DNA from: Methylocella silvestris BL2
GTDB taxonomy: Bacteria > Pseudomonadota > Alphaproteobacteria > Rhizobiales > Beijerinckiaceae
Length of the DNA: 64,000 nucleotides
Reading direction: 5' to 3'
Assembly: GCF_000021745.1 (NCBI RefSeq)
Contig: NC_011666.1
Location: 1,364,001 to 1,428,000, forward strand
In this document: positions 16,981 to 25,714 of the stretch, in pieces
How the letters are laid out: each line of letters starts with the position of its first letter
How positions within the stretch are numbered: position 1 is the stretch's first letter
Made by a program: the position numbers and the translations under genes
Notes under the pieces: model-generated
Databases searched by the model: none
What the model was told of the DNA's origin: nothing
What the model saw: only the letters and a program-made list of their open reading frames with translations

Positions 16981-18426
16981 TTGAAACATATCACTGTACT
17001 CTTGCTGCTCATGCTTGCCGCAGGCAGCTATTGTTTTGATTTGTCTTTGTCGGCTGTTCTTATCTCGCGGCCTGGCATTGCCTCCGCCCCGCCAGTTGCG
17101 GCCTACTTTGTCGGTCCAGGTGGCAGTGACGGCTGGCCAGGAACAAACGCGCAGCCTTTCGCCACTCTCGGCAAGGCGCAGACCGCGATGCGCTCCGGAG
17201 CGATCAAGGCGACATATGTCAAGGCCGGACTGATCTCCCCCGGCGCGCCGATCGTCCTGACCCCGGCAGATGCGGGCACGCTATGGCGCGGCGATCCGGC
17301 AAACGCGGCTTGGAACAGCGCGGTTATCGACGGTGGCGGGATACTGGAGGAAATCTTCTCCCTGCAAGGCTCGGTCGTTAATGTGGAGTTCTCACACTTC
17401 AAAATCCAAAACGTCACCTACAACGGCATTTGCGGGCACGCTGGAGCGGCCTTCGGGCCGAATACATGCACCAACTCGACTGTGGCGGGCAGTCTAACCG
17501 GCCTCTACGTTCACGACATGGGGTGCAGCAATATCACGGTTCCGAGTGGGGCTCGCTATGCTGACACTGGCTGTGTGAACTTACAGGGAAATGTTCCGAG
17601 CAACACGATCTCGAATATTGTCGTCACGGATTCCAATGGGATTTGCATCCGCGCCTCCGCGAATGGCGGAACAAATGACATATCTAATCTGATCATCCGA
17701 AACTCAGTCTTCCTACGCTGCATGCAGCAGAACTCGGATGGGGGCGCCATCTATACGCAGGACTATAACTTCACGTCTGCTAACATTCAGATAACTAACA
17801 ATTACATTAAAGATTATGGCAGCGTGACTGGCGACAATAACCGCTGCTTCTATGGTGACGCAGCAACTTCACAGGTGACTTTCGCCGGGAATATTTGCGG
17901 GACCCCGGGATCGTTCTCAGTTCCGGCATCTGCGGCGGTGATTCTTCTCTGTGGGCAGAACAATCATATCACAAATAATATCTTTGACCTTGGACCGTCA
18001 GGCGCGCTGATCACGCTTCAATATGGCGGCTGCGGCGCGCCCGCGCTCACCTCGCCCATGAACGGGAACACGTGGTCCGGCAACATCATCGTTGGAGGAT
18101 TCGCCGGAGTTCAGAACATCAACTGGGCTGGTTATAGCGGAACAGCATCCTATGTCTCCGGAGGAGCGCAATCCGTTTATCCTACCATCAGCTCGAATAC
18201 ATATTGGAGCTATGCTGGCGGCACAATGAACTCCGTTGGGCGGCTTGTTCCGAACGACACCAGCCCGACCACGGCAAATCCGCTCTGCACGACCTATGAA
18301 TATAGGATCGGAATTGGAAGCCCGGCCTATAGCCACGGCTATACGGACCCACCGCGTGGGTGGGGGCCTGCTGGATATACGATCCCGACTAGCGGCGGCG
18401 CTGCGCCGTCCTGTCCGCTTTCCTAA
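16981..18426 (+). CDS. Secreted right-handed parallel beta-helix protein
   Basis: 481 residues, TTG start at 16981, 11 nt after the preceding pseudogene. Signal peptide HITVLLLLMLAAGSYC, then the segment YFVGPGGSDGWPGTNAQPF typical of the start of pectate-lyase-like/DUF1565 beta-helix proteins, followed by Asn-rich repeats (NLIIRNSVF, NIQITNNYIKDYG, NHITNNIFDLG) that form helix turns. Polysaccharide binding or cleavage is likely but no catalytic residues can be fixed. Base composition is visibly more AT than the core genes, which suggests transfer. Confidence 0.75.
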   Translation: MKHITVLLLLMLAAGSYCFDLSLSAVLISRPGIASAPPVAAYFVGPGGSDGWPGTNAQPFATLGKAQTAMRSGAIKATYVKAGLISPGAPIVLTPADAGTLWRGDPANAAWNSAVIDGGGILEEIFSLQGSVVNVEFSHFKIQNVTYNGICGHAGAAFGPNTCTNSTVAGSLTGLYVHDMGCSNITVPSGARYADTGCVNLQGNVPSNTISNIVVTDSNGICIRASANGGTNDISNLIIRNSVFLRCMQQNSDGGAIYTQDYNFTSANIQITNNYIKDYGSVTGDNNRCFYGDAATSQVTFAGNICGTPGSFSVPASAAVILLCGQNNHITNNIFDLGPSGALITLQYGGCGAPALTSPMNGNTWSGNIIVGGFAGVQNINWAGYSGTASYVSGGAQSVYPTISSNTYWSYAGGTMNSVGRLVPNDTSPTTANPLCTTYEYRIGIGSPAYSHGYTDPPRGWGPAGYTIPTSGGAAPSCPLS

Positions 18427-18481
18427 TCCCGCCTCTAAAGACAACAGCAAATCAATAGATCTTGGAGACGCCCTTGTCGTG

Positions 18482-18515
18482 GCGGCCGCCTCGCCTCGTG
18501 CGGCGAGGCGGCCGC
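18482..18515. repeat. Perfect 14-bp inverted repeat (hairpin)
   Basis: GCGGCCGCCTCGCC (18482-18495) and its exact complement (18502-18515) around a 6-nt loop, 55 nt after the beta-helix gene. No T-tract. It could be a terminator-like hairpin or part of a mobile-element end. Confidence 0.6.
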
Positions 18516-18552
18516 GGGAAATGGCCTGCTCATCCTGCGACAGGGCCTCGGT

Positions 18553-18778
18553 ATGAGGGCCGATATTGTCGTCGCGGCCGACGACGCGTTTCCGCCCGGC
18601 AGCGACGTCAATCCGGGCACGCTGGCACAGCCCTTTCGCGCGCCGCAGAAGATGCTCGATACGCTGGCGACGCCGGCTGGGGGTGACTCCGAACCAGAGC
18701 CTTACCCTTGTCGCGCGCGGCGGCTTCTCACGGGGCCGCGCGCATGCCATTGCGCTTAGCGGGCACCTGCTGGACTGA
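18553..18778 (+). pseudogene. N-terminal fragment of a second beta-helix-type protein
   Basis: The frame reads ADDAFPPGSDVNPGTLAQPF, the same GSD-x-x-PGT-x-AQPF signature as the intact beta-helix protein upstream, then stops within about 40 codons; another frame continues with SLTLVARGGFSRG. A broken duplicate or related gene, cut off by the ATPase fragment that follows on the other strand. Confidence 0.45.
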
Positions 18779-19123
18779 TTTGCCATCCCACTCCCATGGG
18801 AACGCCGGACGCGACTGAGTGGCGATGCTGCTGTCCGGCGGGAGGCTGATCACGGCGCCAATGAAGAACCCGTCCTTGCGCTGACGTCGCCGACAGTCAT
18901 TGTCAGACACAAGGGCAGCGTTGCTCGGATTGAGGAACAGGGCGATCGCTTCGAGGACGGTGGTCTTGCCAGCGTCGCCGCCGCCGAGGATCACGTTCAA
19001 GCCGGCCTTTGGGAACCAGTCGAACTTTTGGAAGGCGCGATAGCGCTCGATTTTCAAACGGAGAATCGTGGCGCCTGCGACATCGACCAAAGTGTTCGCC
19101 TCCGTGTTCGTTTTCGCATCCAT
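18728..19123 (-). pseudogene. N-terminal fragment of an OLD-type/SMC-like AAA ATPase
   Basis: From ATG at 19123 the frame reads ILRLKIERYRAFQKFDWFP, Walker A GGGDAGKTTVLEAIAL near residue 40, then ALVSDNDCRRRQRKDGF and PAFPWEWDGKSVQQ, after which homology-like sequence ends near 18780. The family (OLD nuclease-type ATPases) normally runs to 500-600 residues, so Walker B and the TOPRIM half are gone. It is divergent, 96 nt apart, from the PD-(D/E)XK-like gene. Confidence 0.65.
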
Positions 19124-19219
19124 GCGCCGAATCTCAGTTTGCGCGTGATCAGGCTTCAAATTAATATACCCGCCGCACTGTACTGCCAAGTTTTACCAGT
19201 ATTCTACACGCAGACGGTA

Positions 19220-20568
19220 ATGATCGCCCACTGGGCGCAGGAGAGCAATTTGGCCCAATTCAGCGAGGAGGCGGTCCACGGCTACCTGTTCAAGACCGGG
19301 TTAACCGACCTGGTCGACGAGACCGCGGCGTTAGACGAAAAGCCTTTGGGCGACGAGGACGACTTCCAACTCTGGCGAATCATCAAAGCGCGGGCCTTGA
19401 TCAAGCTCAAGAGACTGCACAATTCGTTCGATACGGAGAGTTTCTGGGCAGCAAGATTAAGCTGCCCACCGACCACACCCGCCCAATGGAGCTCGATCTC
19501 CTGGGGCACCATGAGGACGGGCTCTTCATTCTCGAGCTAAAAGTGGACCGCGCGGCAGAGCGCAACGCGTTTTCCGAATTGTTCGCCTACAGCAATTACG
19601 TCGCAGGCATGTTCGCCTTGTCGGGCCATAAAGACATTACCAACGTCTTGGTCTCGACGATGGACGTGAAGATCACCCGCCAGGCCTATCTATATGACCT
19701 GCTGGTCGCTGATCGTGATGTCGTAATTTACGCACCGGTTTTCGGCACCGACGCGCTCGAAAGCCTGAGGCTGCAGCTCCACGTGCCGAACGACGACGAG
19801 TTCAAACGCTTCACCAACCAGCTCCTGTCGCACGACGCCATGGGCTGTGTCGTAATCACAATCGACGACATGCCGGGCTGGATCGACAACAAGGAGGAAG
19901 ACGGCTCGCCGAACGAGTGGACGCGAAAGCACCTCACCGGGCTCAGCAATTATGCAGCCCAGTTGATGGAGGAAGAACAGCTGCACGGCTTCTGCTTCGT
20001 TAGGAAGTTCTGGGACTCAATTCCTTGGTCGAACCGGAGCAGCCTGTTTATCTGCGCTCTGAACCCTTTCCGGCTGGCCGAACCAGAGCGGGCCAACGCA
20101 ATCACCGAGCAACTCGGTGAAGAGCTTCATGCAAACCTGTTCGAGGCTCCGCTCTACGCCTTCGATGGACGGTTGATCCGGCTCGCTCAACGCGTCGCCA
20201 ATGATGGCCTGACGCATGGCGGCCATGGCGAGGTCGAATTGCCGTTGTGGAGCGCGGTCGTCACCTCAGTGAGCGAGGTGGCGATTTCGCACAACTTCGC
20301 ATTCCGGCCGACCGGGATGATGCGCGAGGCCTATGTCAGCTACCTCAACGCCATCTATGCGCGGAATGCGTCAGGAGTCGGCTATCAGGAGGATGTCTCC
20401 AAGCTGAAGGTCAACGAGATCTCCAACTGGCTGCGGGCGTGGATGTTCATGGAGATGTGCGGCTTCCAAGCTGGCGAAGTCCCCGAAACGGAGGACGTCG
20501 ATGACGAAGCAGCCATCACCGGGCTAGCCAGGACCAACGCTTTGGTCGTGTCGCGTCGGAGGTTCTGA
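19220..20568 (+). pseudogene. PD-(D/E)XK nuclease-like protein, frameshifted
   Basis: The frame from ATG 19220 reads SNLAQFSEEAVHGYLFKTG to NSFDTESF; from about 19450 the text continues in another frame as LGSKIKLPTDHTRPMELD and runs to a stop at 20568. Restoring one C in the TTTCTGGG run at 19448-19455 would fuse them into about 450 residues. ELDLLG followed by FILELKVDRAAE gives the D...ExK spacing of PD-(D/E)XK nucleases, and NAFSELFAYSNY fits the following helix. No other motif is recognised. Together with the divergent ATPase fragment it looks like a lost defence-type pair, which is inference. Confidence 0.6.
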
Positions 20569-20809
20569 ACGGCACGCCCTCTCCCAGCCTCGTTTTCGAG
20601 CGACGCAGCGTTAAGGGCACGTCCGTTGATTGATCCGATGACTGACGCAGAGAAGACTTGGATGCCCTCAAACGGGTCAGATGCAAAACGACAGCTATTT
20701 GTGAAGCGGTCCGCAAAAGCCGACGGTCCGTTGTCGGCCCGACCTCCGGCTCGGAGCGCGCTGGCGCCGAGTTTTCTCTTGGCCGATGATGGCCGCGAGG
20801 AGAAAGGCA

Positions 20810-21421
20810 ATGGGACGCTCAGAATATGACCCGAGTGCCCAAGAGCGGCGCCCATGGAACGCGGGCCGGAAGCTTGGCGCCAAACGCGCGCTGAGGCCGC
20901 AGCAGGTTTGGGTCATCCGGTTCTGGCTGGATCGAGAGCGGCGACTTCGCGACCGTGCGATGTTCGATCTCGCGATCGACAGCAAGCTGCGGGGATGCGA
21001 CGTCGTCAAGGTCAAGATCAGCGATCTCGTCAGCGGTGGCCGGGTTCGCTCGTGCGCGATCGTCATTCAGCAGAAGACCGGCCGACCCGTTCAGTTCGAG
21101 CTCCTCGAACCCGCTCGAGGCAGTATTCTGGCATCGCTCGAGGATTTTGTCTTTCCGAGCCGGGTCGATCATACGGATCACATCAGCACGCGGCAATATG
21201 CTCGACTCGTCGACGAATGGGTAACCGGAATCGGATTGCGCCCGGAGGACTACGGCCCTTATTCGCTGCGTCGAACCAAGGCGTCGATCGTTTACAAGCA
21301 GACGGGCAATTTGCGGGCCGTGCAGATCTTGCTCGGCCATACGAAGATCGAAAGCACCGTTCGGTACCTCGGCGTTGACGTAGAGGATGCGCTCGCCCTC
21401 GCAGAGGGCACGGAGGTATAG
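20810..21421 (+). CDS. Tyrosine recombinase/phage integrase (short form)
   Basis: 203 residues from ATG at 20810 (GAGGAGAAAG upstream); a longer start at 20786 is possible. The catalytic domain is present: Arg in KLRGCDVVKVK near residue 60, Lys in the QQKTGRPVQFEL beta-turn, the box-II segment YSLRRTKASIVYKQTGN with Ser in place of the first His-type position, LLGHTKIESTVRYLGV with the catalytic Tyr near 188. The N-terminal core-binding domain is reduced to about 50 residues. This type is common in plasmids and islands of alphaproteobacteria. It is the only recombinase in the accessory region. Confidence 0.85.
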   Translation: MGRSEYDPSAQERRPWNAGRKLGAKRALRPQQVWVIRFWLDRERRLRDRAMFDLAIDSKLRGCDVVKVKISDLVSGGRVRSCAIVIQQKTGRPVQFELLEPARGSILASLEDFVFPSRVDHTDHISTRQYARLVDEWVTGIGLRPEDYGPYSLRRTKASIVYKQTGNLRAVQILLGHTKIESTVRYLGVDVEDALALAEGTEV

Positions 21422-21542
21422 CGTTGCAATGGACTCCTCGACCTGGGCGCCGAGGAGTTCTCGCTCGGCGACGGAGGTGTGCCCCGAGTTGCGCTCATCA
21501 ACGTCATTCGCCCGAACCCTTGCATTTCCCGTCGGCTTCGAA

Positions 21543-21560
21543 GCTAGGGGGTTCGAACCC
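21543..21560. repeat. Palindrome resembling a tRNA T-arm
   Basis: GGGGGTTCGAACCCCC is a perfect 16-nt palindrome, similar to a tRNA T-arm core (GGTTCGAACCC). It lies 130 nt after the integrase. No complete tRNA can be folded around it. It may be a degraded tRNA end or attachment-site scar. Confidence 0.3.
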
Positions 21561-21657
21561 CCACGCCCCGCGAGGTGGCGGACTGGCTATCAGCCCACGA
21601 CCGCCGATGCCGTATCGTACACGTCACAATAATGCTTGAGGGTACTGCGGCAGAATT

Positions 21658-22428
21658 TCAGGGGCTGCAAGTCAGAAGGAACCTCTCCCGAAATGCCCGC
21701 CGGCCATGGTCGTAAGGCACCGGATTGGTAGCGTGCGGGACTGGCGCCATTCGTTCGCTGATGAGGTAATTGATTCGATATGTGCAGTTGCCGGATGGAT
21801 GCAACATTCCGCCAATGACCCTTTCGGGTTTCAACACTCGCTGCTGAATTAGATTGCTCAGCACCTTCTGGACGCTGGGTCCGAGCCCGACAAACACCGC
21901 GTCTTGCAGTTCTTCTACCTCTGCAACAAAATTCTCAAGTAGGAGCTTCCGCAATAAAGGGTGCTTGGTCATATCTGGAATTCCTCGGTAATCGTCATCA
22001 TTGACAAAAACCGGATAACGCAGGAGGGAGGTAGTTTGTACTAAGTGGCGTGCCGTCGCGAACAGGTCGGCTGAATCGGGCAGCCCCAGCCACGTGTGGA
22101 AACCCCAATGGTTAAGCTGTTTGATCAAATTGCTTCTAAGTGGCTCGCCACTAAAAGCGCCTACATTCTTAGCCGCCCGGATTGCCTCTGCGGTGGATTG
22201 GCCGGCGAGAAGTGCGCGACGCGCCTCGTTGTTTGCGTTGACCATCTGGGTAGGACCAGGCGTGATCCCGACAAGGACAATACGTGCACTTGGGTTGATG
22301 TACTCGAATGGAGCGTAGTATATATTAACGCCATCTTTTGCGTCCATCAATAGATGCGGGTCGCGCACTGTCGGCGCTTGCGGCGCACAAAGTATCTGCG
22401 CATAATTTTCGATTAAGGTTGTTTTCAT
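21658..22428 (-). CDS. Uracil-DNA-glycosylase-like protein
   Basis: 256 residues; ATG at 22428 is chosen because TAGGGACA precedes it. IVLVGITPGPTQMVNA near residue 55 resembles motif A of the UDG superfamily and MLHPSGNCTYRINYL near residue 215 resembles motif B (His-Pro-Ser). The central part (YPVFVNDDDYRG) is unusual. Possibly a DNA-repair or defence-associated nucleobase enzyme; catalytic activity is not certain, as the acidic residue of motif A is not in its usual place. Confidence 0.55.
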   Translation of the reverse strand: MKTTLIENYAQILCAPQAPTVRDPHLLMDAKDGVNIYYAPFEYINPSARIVLVGITPGPTQMVNANNEARRALLAGQSTAEAIRAAKNVGAFSGEPLRSNLIKQLNHWGFHTWLGLPDSADLFATARHLVQTTSLLRYPVFVNDDDYRGIPDMTKHPLLRKLLLENFVAEVEELQDAVFVGLGPSVQKVLSNLIQQRVLKPERVIGGMLHPSGNCTYRINYLISERMAPVPHATNPVPYDHGRRAFRERFLLTCSP

Positions 22429-22812
22429 TGTCCCTAGATTCCATTCCCTCCGAGGGCCTGACGGAATCATTCTTGAGCCCGCAGCCGAACGGTCCATCCC
22501 ATATAGCTCAATACGCGCCACGAAAGCGGTCGGCTCTAGATTAGGCATCTGGTTGGCCATCGCAGCTCGGGCCAGAAGCAGCCGTCCGAACATACCGCCA
22601 CGTTGCGTCTGCTTTTCGGTTTTGACCACCACAAAGCCGTCCGGCTGCTAACGGCCCAAAGCCGTCATTCCGGCTAATATGAGAAGTGGCCGCGTCGCCG
22701 AGCATGGGCGGCAGGCGGCTCATTAAGGCCCGGTCCGCCGACTTGGCCGCGCGAGCCCGCAAGCTTGCGCAGAGCTTGATAAAGAGGCGTCGAAGCTCGC
22801 CCTGTCCCCCGC
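22429..22812. other. Non-coding or decayed stretch in island
   Basis: No supported gene. The minus-strand frame upstream of the UDG-like start stays open but lacks a ribosome site and coding character. Confidence 0.4.
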
Positions 22813-23223
22813 GTGTCGGGCTGCGATATGGCACGTAATTGGAGAGGACCAATGCTCAGATCAAGGAACAGCGGCGAATGCGTCATCAACCTGCCGACGA
22901 CGCGGCTGACGGACACGGTGGTCCGAATCGGCAACACGTCAGGCGCGGAAATCGACAAATTCGCGGAATTCGGTCTGACGTCCGAGCAAGGCGAGAAGGT
23001 TGATGCGCCGTTGATCGACGAATGCCACGCGAACTTCGAATGCCGGTTGCATGACGACGCGCTCGTCGACAAGTACAATTTCTTCATCTTCGAGGTGGTG
23101 AAGGCGCATGTCGCCCCATCGCCCAAACATCCCGAGACGCTGCACTATACCGGAGACGGCGTCTTCATGGTCTCTGGCAAGATCATCAGCCGGAGATCGC
23201 TGTTCCGGCCGGACATGCTGTAA
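22813..23223 (+). pseudogene. 5'-truncated flavin reductase-like gene
   Basis: The C-terminal two thirds of a flavin reductase-like (FMN-binding split-barrel) protein: GECVINLPTTRLTDTV, FECRLHDDALVDKYNFF, then HYTGDGVFMVSGKIISRRS and a FRPDML end. The usual N-terminal FMN-binding strands are missing; the frame begins abruptly at about 22850. Probably a remnant left by recombination. Confidence 0.6.
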
Positions 23224-23233
23224 GAAGCGGCGT

Positions 23234-23460
23234 TCACGCGCCGCCGGCGCCGACCCGCCAGACCGGAATGCCGAGCTTCCGCGCCTTGTCGGCGAGATTG
23301 TCCTGGATGCCCGTGCCGGGGAAAACCAAAACCCCGATCGGCAGGACGTCGAATGCACGCGTCGCATTGCAACCATCCCTGAAGGCGCGCCTAGCCGCTA
23401 ATTCAGAACGGCGCGCGATTGGAGCACGTCTTTGGACTGGGATCGCGATGGCGGCACGCT
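23234..23460 (-). pseudogene. C-terminal fragment of a DUF2493 (SLOG-like) protein
   Basis: Minus strand frame ending at 23234: CNATRAFDVLPIGVLVFPG, then a TGIQDNLADKARKLGIPVW segment and a short Gly-rich end. This is the usual C-terminus of DUF2493 proteins of alphaproteobacterial plasmids and islands. The upstream part is cut off by the IS element at about 23487. It is convergent with the flavin reductase remnant. Confidence 0.5.
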
Positions 23461-23502
23461 AATGGGCCTGGCCTGTCCCCGAGGTGTGATCCAGTTTCAA
23501 TG

Positions 23503-24432
23503 TTAGTGCATGGCAGGCTCTGACGCCATGGTTGGTGTGGGCGGGCGCGCGGCTCCCACAGCTGGCGCGCTCGCCCATGGCGCGATGTTTCCGCCGCAGG
23601 GAATAATTGTCTCGGGCGCTGGCGATCGGTAACCGAGCGAGCTGTGTGGGCGCACGGCGTTGAAATGCCGCCGCCAGGCCTCGATCATCGCCTGAGCCTC
23701 GGCTGGGCTGAAGAACAGCTCACCATTGAGCAGCTCGTCGCGGAGATTCGAATTGAAGCTCTCGCAGGCGCCATTCTCCCACGGGCTGCCGGGCTCGATA
23801 TAGGCCGTCTTTGAACCGACGGCGGCGATCCATTCGCGCAGGGCCACGGCGATGAACTCCGGGCCATTGTCCGACCGAACATAGGCTGGCGTTCCGCGCA
23901 GGATCATCAGATCGGCCAAGGTCTCCAGCACGTCGGTGGCGTTGAGCCGGCGTTTGACCTGGATGGCCAGGGCCTCGCGGGTGAACTCGTCGATCAAACA
24001 GAGCATACGGAACTTCCGTCCATCTTGGGTCCGATCCGCGACGAAGTCATAGGACCAGACATGGTTGGGCCGCTCGGCGCGCGGGCGCACGCAAGAGCCG
24101 TCGTTCAGCCAGAGCCTGCCGCGTTTTGGGTGTTTCTGTGGGACTTTCAGCCCCTCGCAGTCGCGCTGTTGCGCAGACTGCGTGAACTTGTCTGCGCGCC
24201 AGATCCGCTGCACCCGCTTGGCGTTCACGACCCAGCCAGCATGGCGCAGCAAAGCCGTGATCCGCCGATAGCCGTAGCGGCCATAAGCCTTGGCCAGCTC
24301 GACGATGTCGGCGGTCAGAGCCGCCTCGTCATCGCGGCCGCGGGCTGGCTTGCGCTGTGTGGAGCGGGGCTGCCGGAGCGCCGCGCAGGCGCGACGCTCC
24401 GACACTCTCAGCTCGGCTTTGACCTTGTCCAC
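23503..24432 (-). CDS. IS3-family transposase OrfB (DDE integrase core)
   Basis: 309 residues from GTG at 24432; the same frame reaches back to about 24479 (LLSPARRRACVDKVKAEL), so it is probably made as an OrfAB fusion by frameshifting. HTH_21 segment YGRYGYRRITALLRHAGW, rve integrase core with WSYDFVADRTQDGRKFRM (first Asp), VRSDNGPEFIA (second Asp) and SPWENGACESFNSNLRDEL (Glu). All three catalytic residues are present, so it may be active. Confidence 0.88.
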   Translation of the reverse strand: MDKVKAELRVSERRACAALRQPRSTQRKPARGRDDEAALTADIVELAKAYGRYGYRRITALLRHAGWVVNAKRVQRIWRADKFTQSAQQRDCEGLKVPQKHPKRGRLWLNDGSCVRPRAERPNHVWSYDFVADRTQDGRKFRMLCLIDEFTREALAIQVKRRLNATDVLETLADLMILRGTPAYVRSDNGPEFIAVALREWIAAVGSKTAYIEPGSPWENGACESFNSNLRDELLNGELFFSPAEAQAMIEAWRRHFNAVRPHSSLGYRSPAPETIIPCGGNIAPWASAPAVGAARPPTPTMASEPAMH

Positions 24433-24481
24433 GCAGGCGCGGCGACGGGCGGGGCTTAGAAGTGTCCCCGCGTGGCTTCGG

Positions 24482-24775
24482 TCAAATCAGCTTGTCCAGG
24501 GTCAGGTCCGACGCCGCCCGCCGCAGCCGGGCGTTCTCCAGCTCCAGATCCTTCAGCCGCTTGACCTGGCCGCTCTTCAGGCCGCCATACTCCGCGCGCC
24601 AGCGGAAGTACGTCGCCTCCGTCACAGCGATCGTTTTCACCGCATCGGCAATCGACTTGCCTTGCGCCGTCAGAATATCAACCTGACGCAGCTTGGCGAC
24701 GATCTCCTCCGGTTTGTGCCCCTTTATTCCCATCGCTCCATCCTTCCAAAGGGTCCGCGGACCAACATACGGCAT
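24482..24775 (-). CDS. IS3-family transposase OrfA
   Basis: 97 residues. Helix-turn-helix protein with KPEEIVAKLRQVDILTAQG, TEATYFRWRAEYGGLKSGQV and a leucine-zipper-like LKDLELENARLRRAASDL. It binds the IS ends and forms the OrfAB fusion with the downstream frame. The C-terminal frame lies one step off from orfB. Confidence 0.85.
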   Translation of the reverse strand: MPYVGPRTLWKDGAMGIKGHKPEEIVAKLRQVDILTAQGKSIADAVKTIAVTEATYFRWRAEYGGLKSGQVKRLKDLELENARLRRAASDLTLDKLI

Positions 24776-24784
24776 GGATCACTT

Positions 24785-25163
24785 CAAGGGGCGCAGACCA
24801 CCACCCCGATCAGCCTGCAGGCCGGGCGCTCCGAGTAGCCGTGATCGTCGATCACGCGCTTCACCGTCGCGAACCGCGCCGCAGGCGACATCAGTTTTTT
24901 TCCCAGGAGATCGATCCTTCAGTACTGCATTGTCGCGCATCTGCTCAGCCAAGAGCTTCTTCAGCCGCCGGTCTCCTCCTCCAGCGCTCGAAGCCGGGCC
25001 GTCTCGGAGGCCGTCATGCCCCCGTACGTTGCTTTCCACTTGTAGAGGGTGGCGTCCGAGATCCCGTGCTTGCGGCACAGGCACACGTCGGCGGTCTTCA
25101 TCCTCGCCTCGTGCTCCTTCAGAACCGAGATGATCTGCTCCTCGCTGAAACAGCTGCGCCGCA
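24785..25163 (-). pseudogene. Remnant of a second IS3-family element (orfA and start of orfB)
   Basis: From ATG at 25163: FSEEQIISVLKEHEARMKTA, then KHGISDATLYKWKATYGGM, followed by a frameshift and LKKLLAEQMRDNAVLKD in another frame. The orfB part ends after GYSERPACRLIG at the edge of the neighbouring IS. It is a decayed and truncated copy, different in sequence from the intact element. Confidence 0.65.
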
Positions 25164-25199
25164 TGGTCCTTCTCCTGATCGAAGGACCCAACTTATCCG

Positions 25200-25714
25200 T
25201 GGCAGGAATTCAAGGGATCACGTCATCTTGGCCGAACTCAACCAAGTTTCGCAATGTCCAATGAAACCCCATTTCTGACGGAGGGCTAGCCACTCGGATG
25301 TTTTTTAATCCCCTATATCGTTGAAGATATTGCATCCATGCGTCGGCCTGCCGTCGAGAAAAAATCGTCGAATATAGCCGTCTCGCCATTCCGCATTAAT
25401 GGTCACATGCCAGCGCGATTCGAGTTTGTTTCTCGCCGGGATCATTTCGCGCATGGTCGGGCGATTCGTGGTCGCAAAACGCGGACCAAGCAAGCCTCAC
25501 CATCCTCTTCGAGCAGGAAAAACGGAACTGTGCGCACCTGCTGCCGAGCGAGGGGCGAAGCTCAAGCCACCGGTCGAAATGCAGATCCAAGCTCAATAGC
25601 AGCGCCTGCGTTCCCGACGGGATGGCAGTTATCAATGATTGCTTTTCGTGGCCGCTGGCTGGCCATTGTTCCGAAGGGTTCGTCGAGAAGCTTCTGGATG
25701 AGCTCGAAGATATA
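25200..25714. other. Decayed region between IS remnant and TIGR03118 gene
   Basis: Two minus-strand frames (25396-25635 and 25305-25493) contain some protein-like text, for example WHVTINAEWRDGYIRRFFLD, but overlap in different frames and have no known domain. Likely an old gene fragment. Confidence 0.35.

Larger units (their letters stand above)
23487..24781 (-). mobile_element. IS3-family insertion sequence
   Basis: About 1.3 kb with two overlapping-type transposase frames (orfA, orfB). Both ends carry TGATCCA in inverted orientation (23487-23493 and complement at 24775-24781), likely the tips of the terminal repeats. No clear target duplication is seen. It separates a DUF2493 fragment from a different IS remnant. 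Confidence 0.7.

Noticed and set aside
21543-21560. A complete tRNA gene after the integrase
   Set aside because: Only a T-arm-like palindrome is present; no acceptor, D-arm or anticodon arm can be paired around it.
23463-25200. Composite transposon made of the two adjacent IS3 elements
   Set aside because: The right element is a truncated, unrelated remnant in direct contact, with no cargo between the two.
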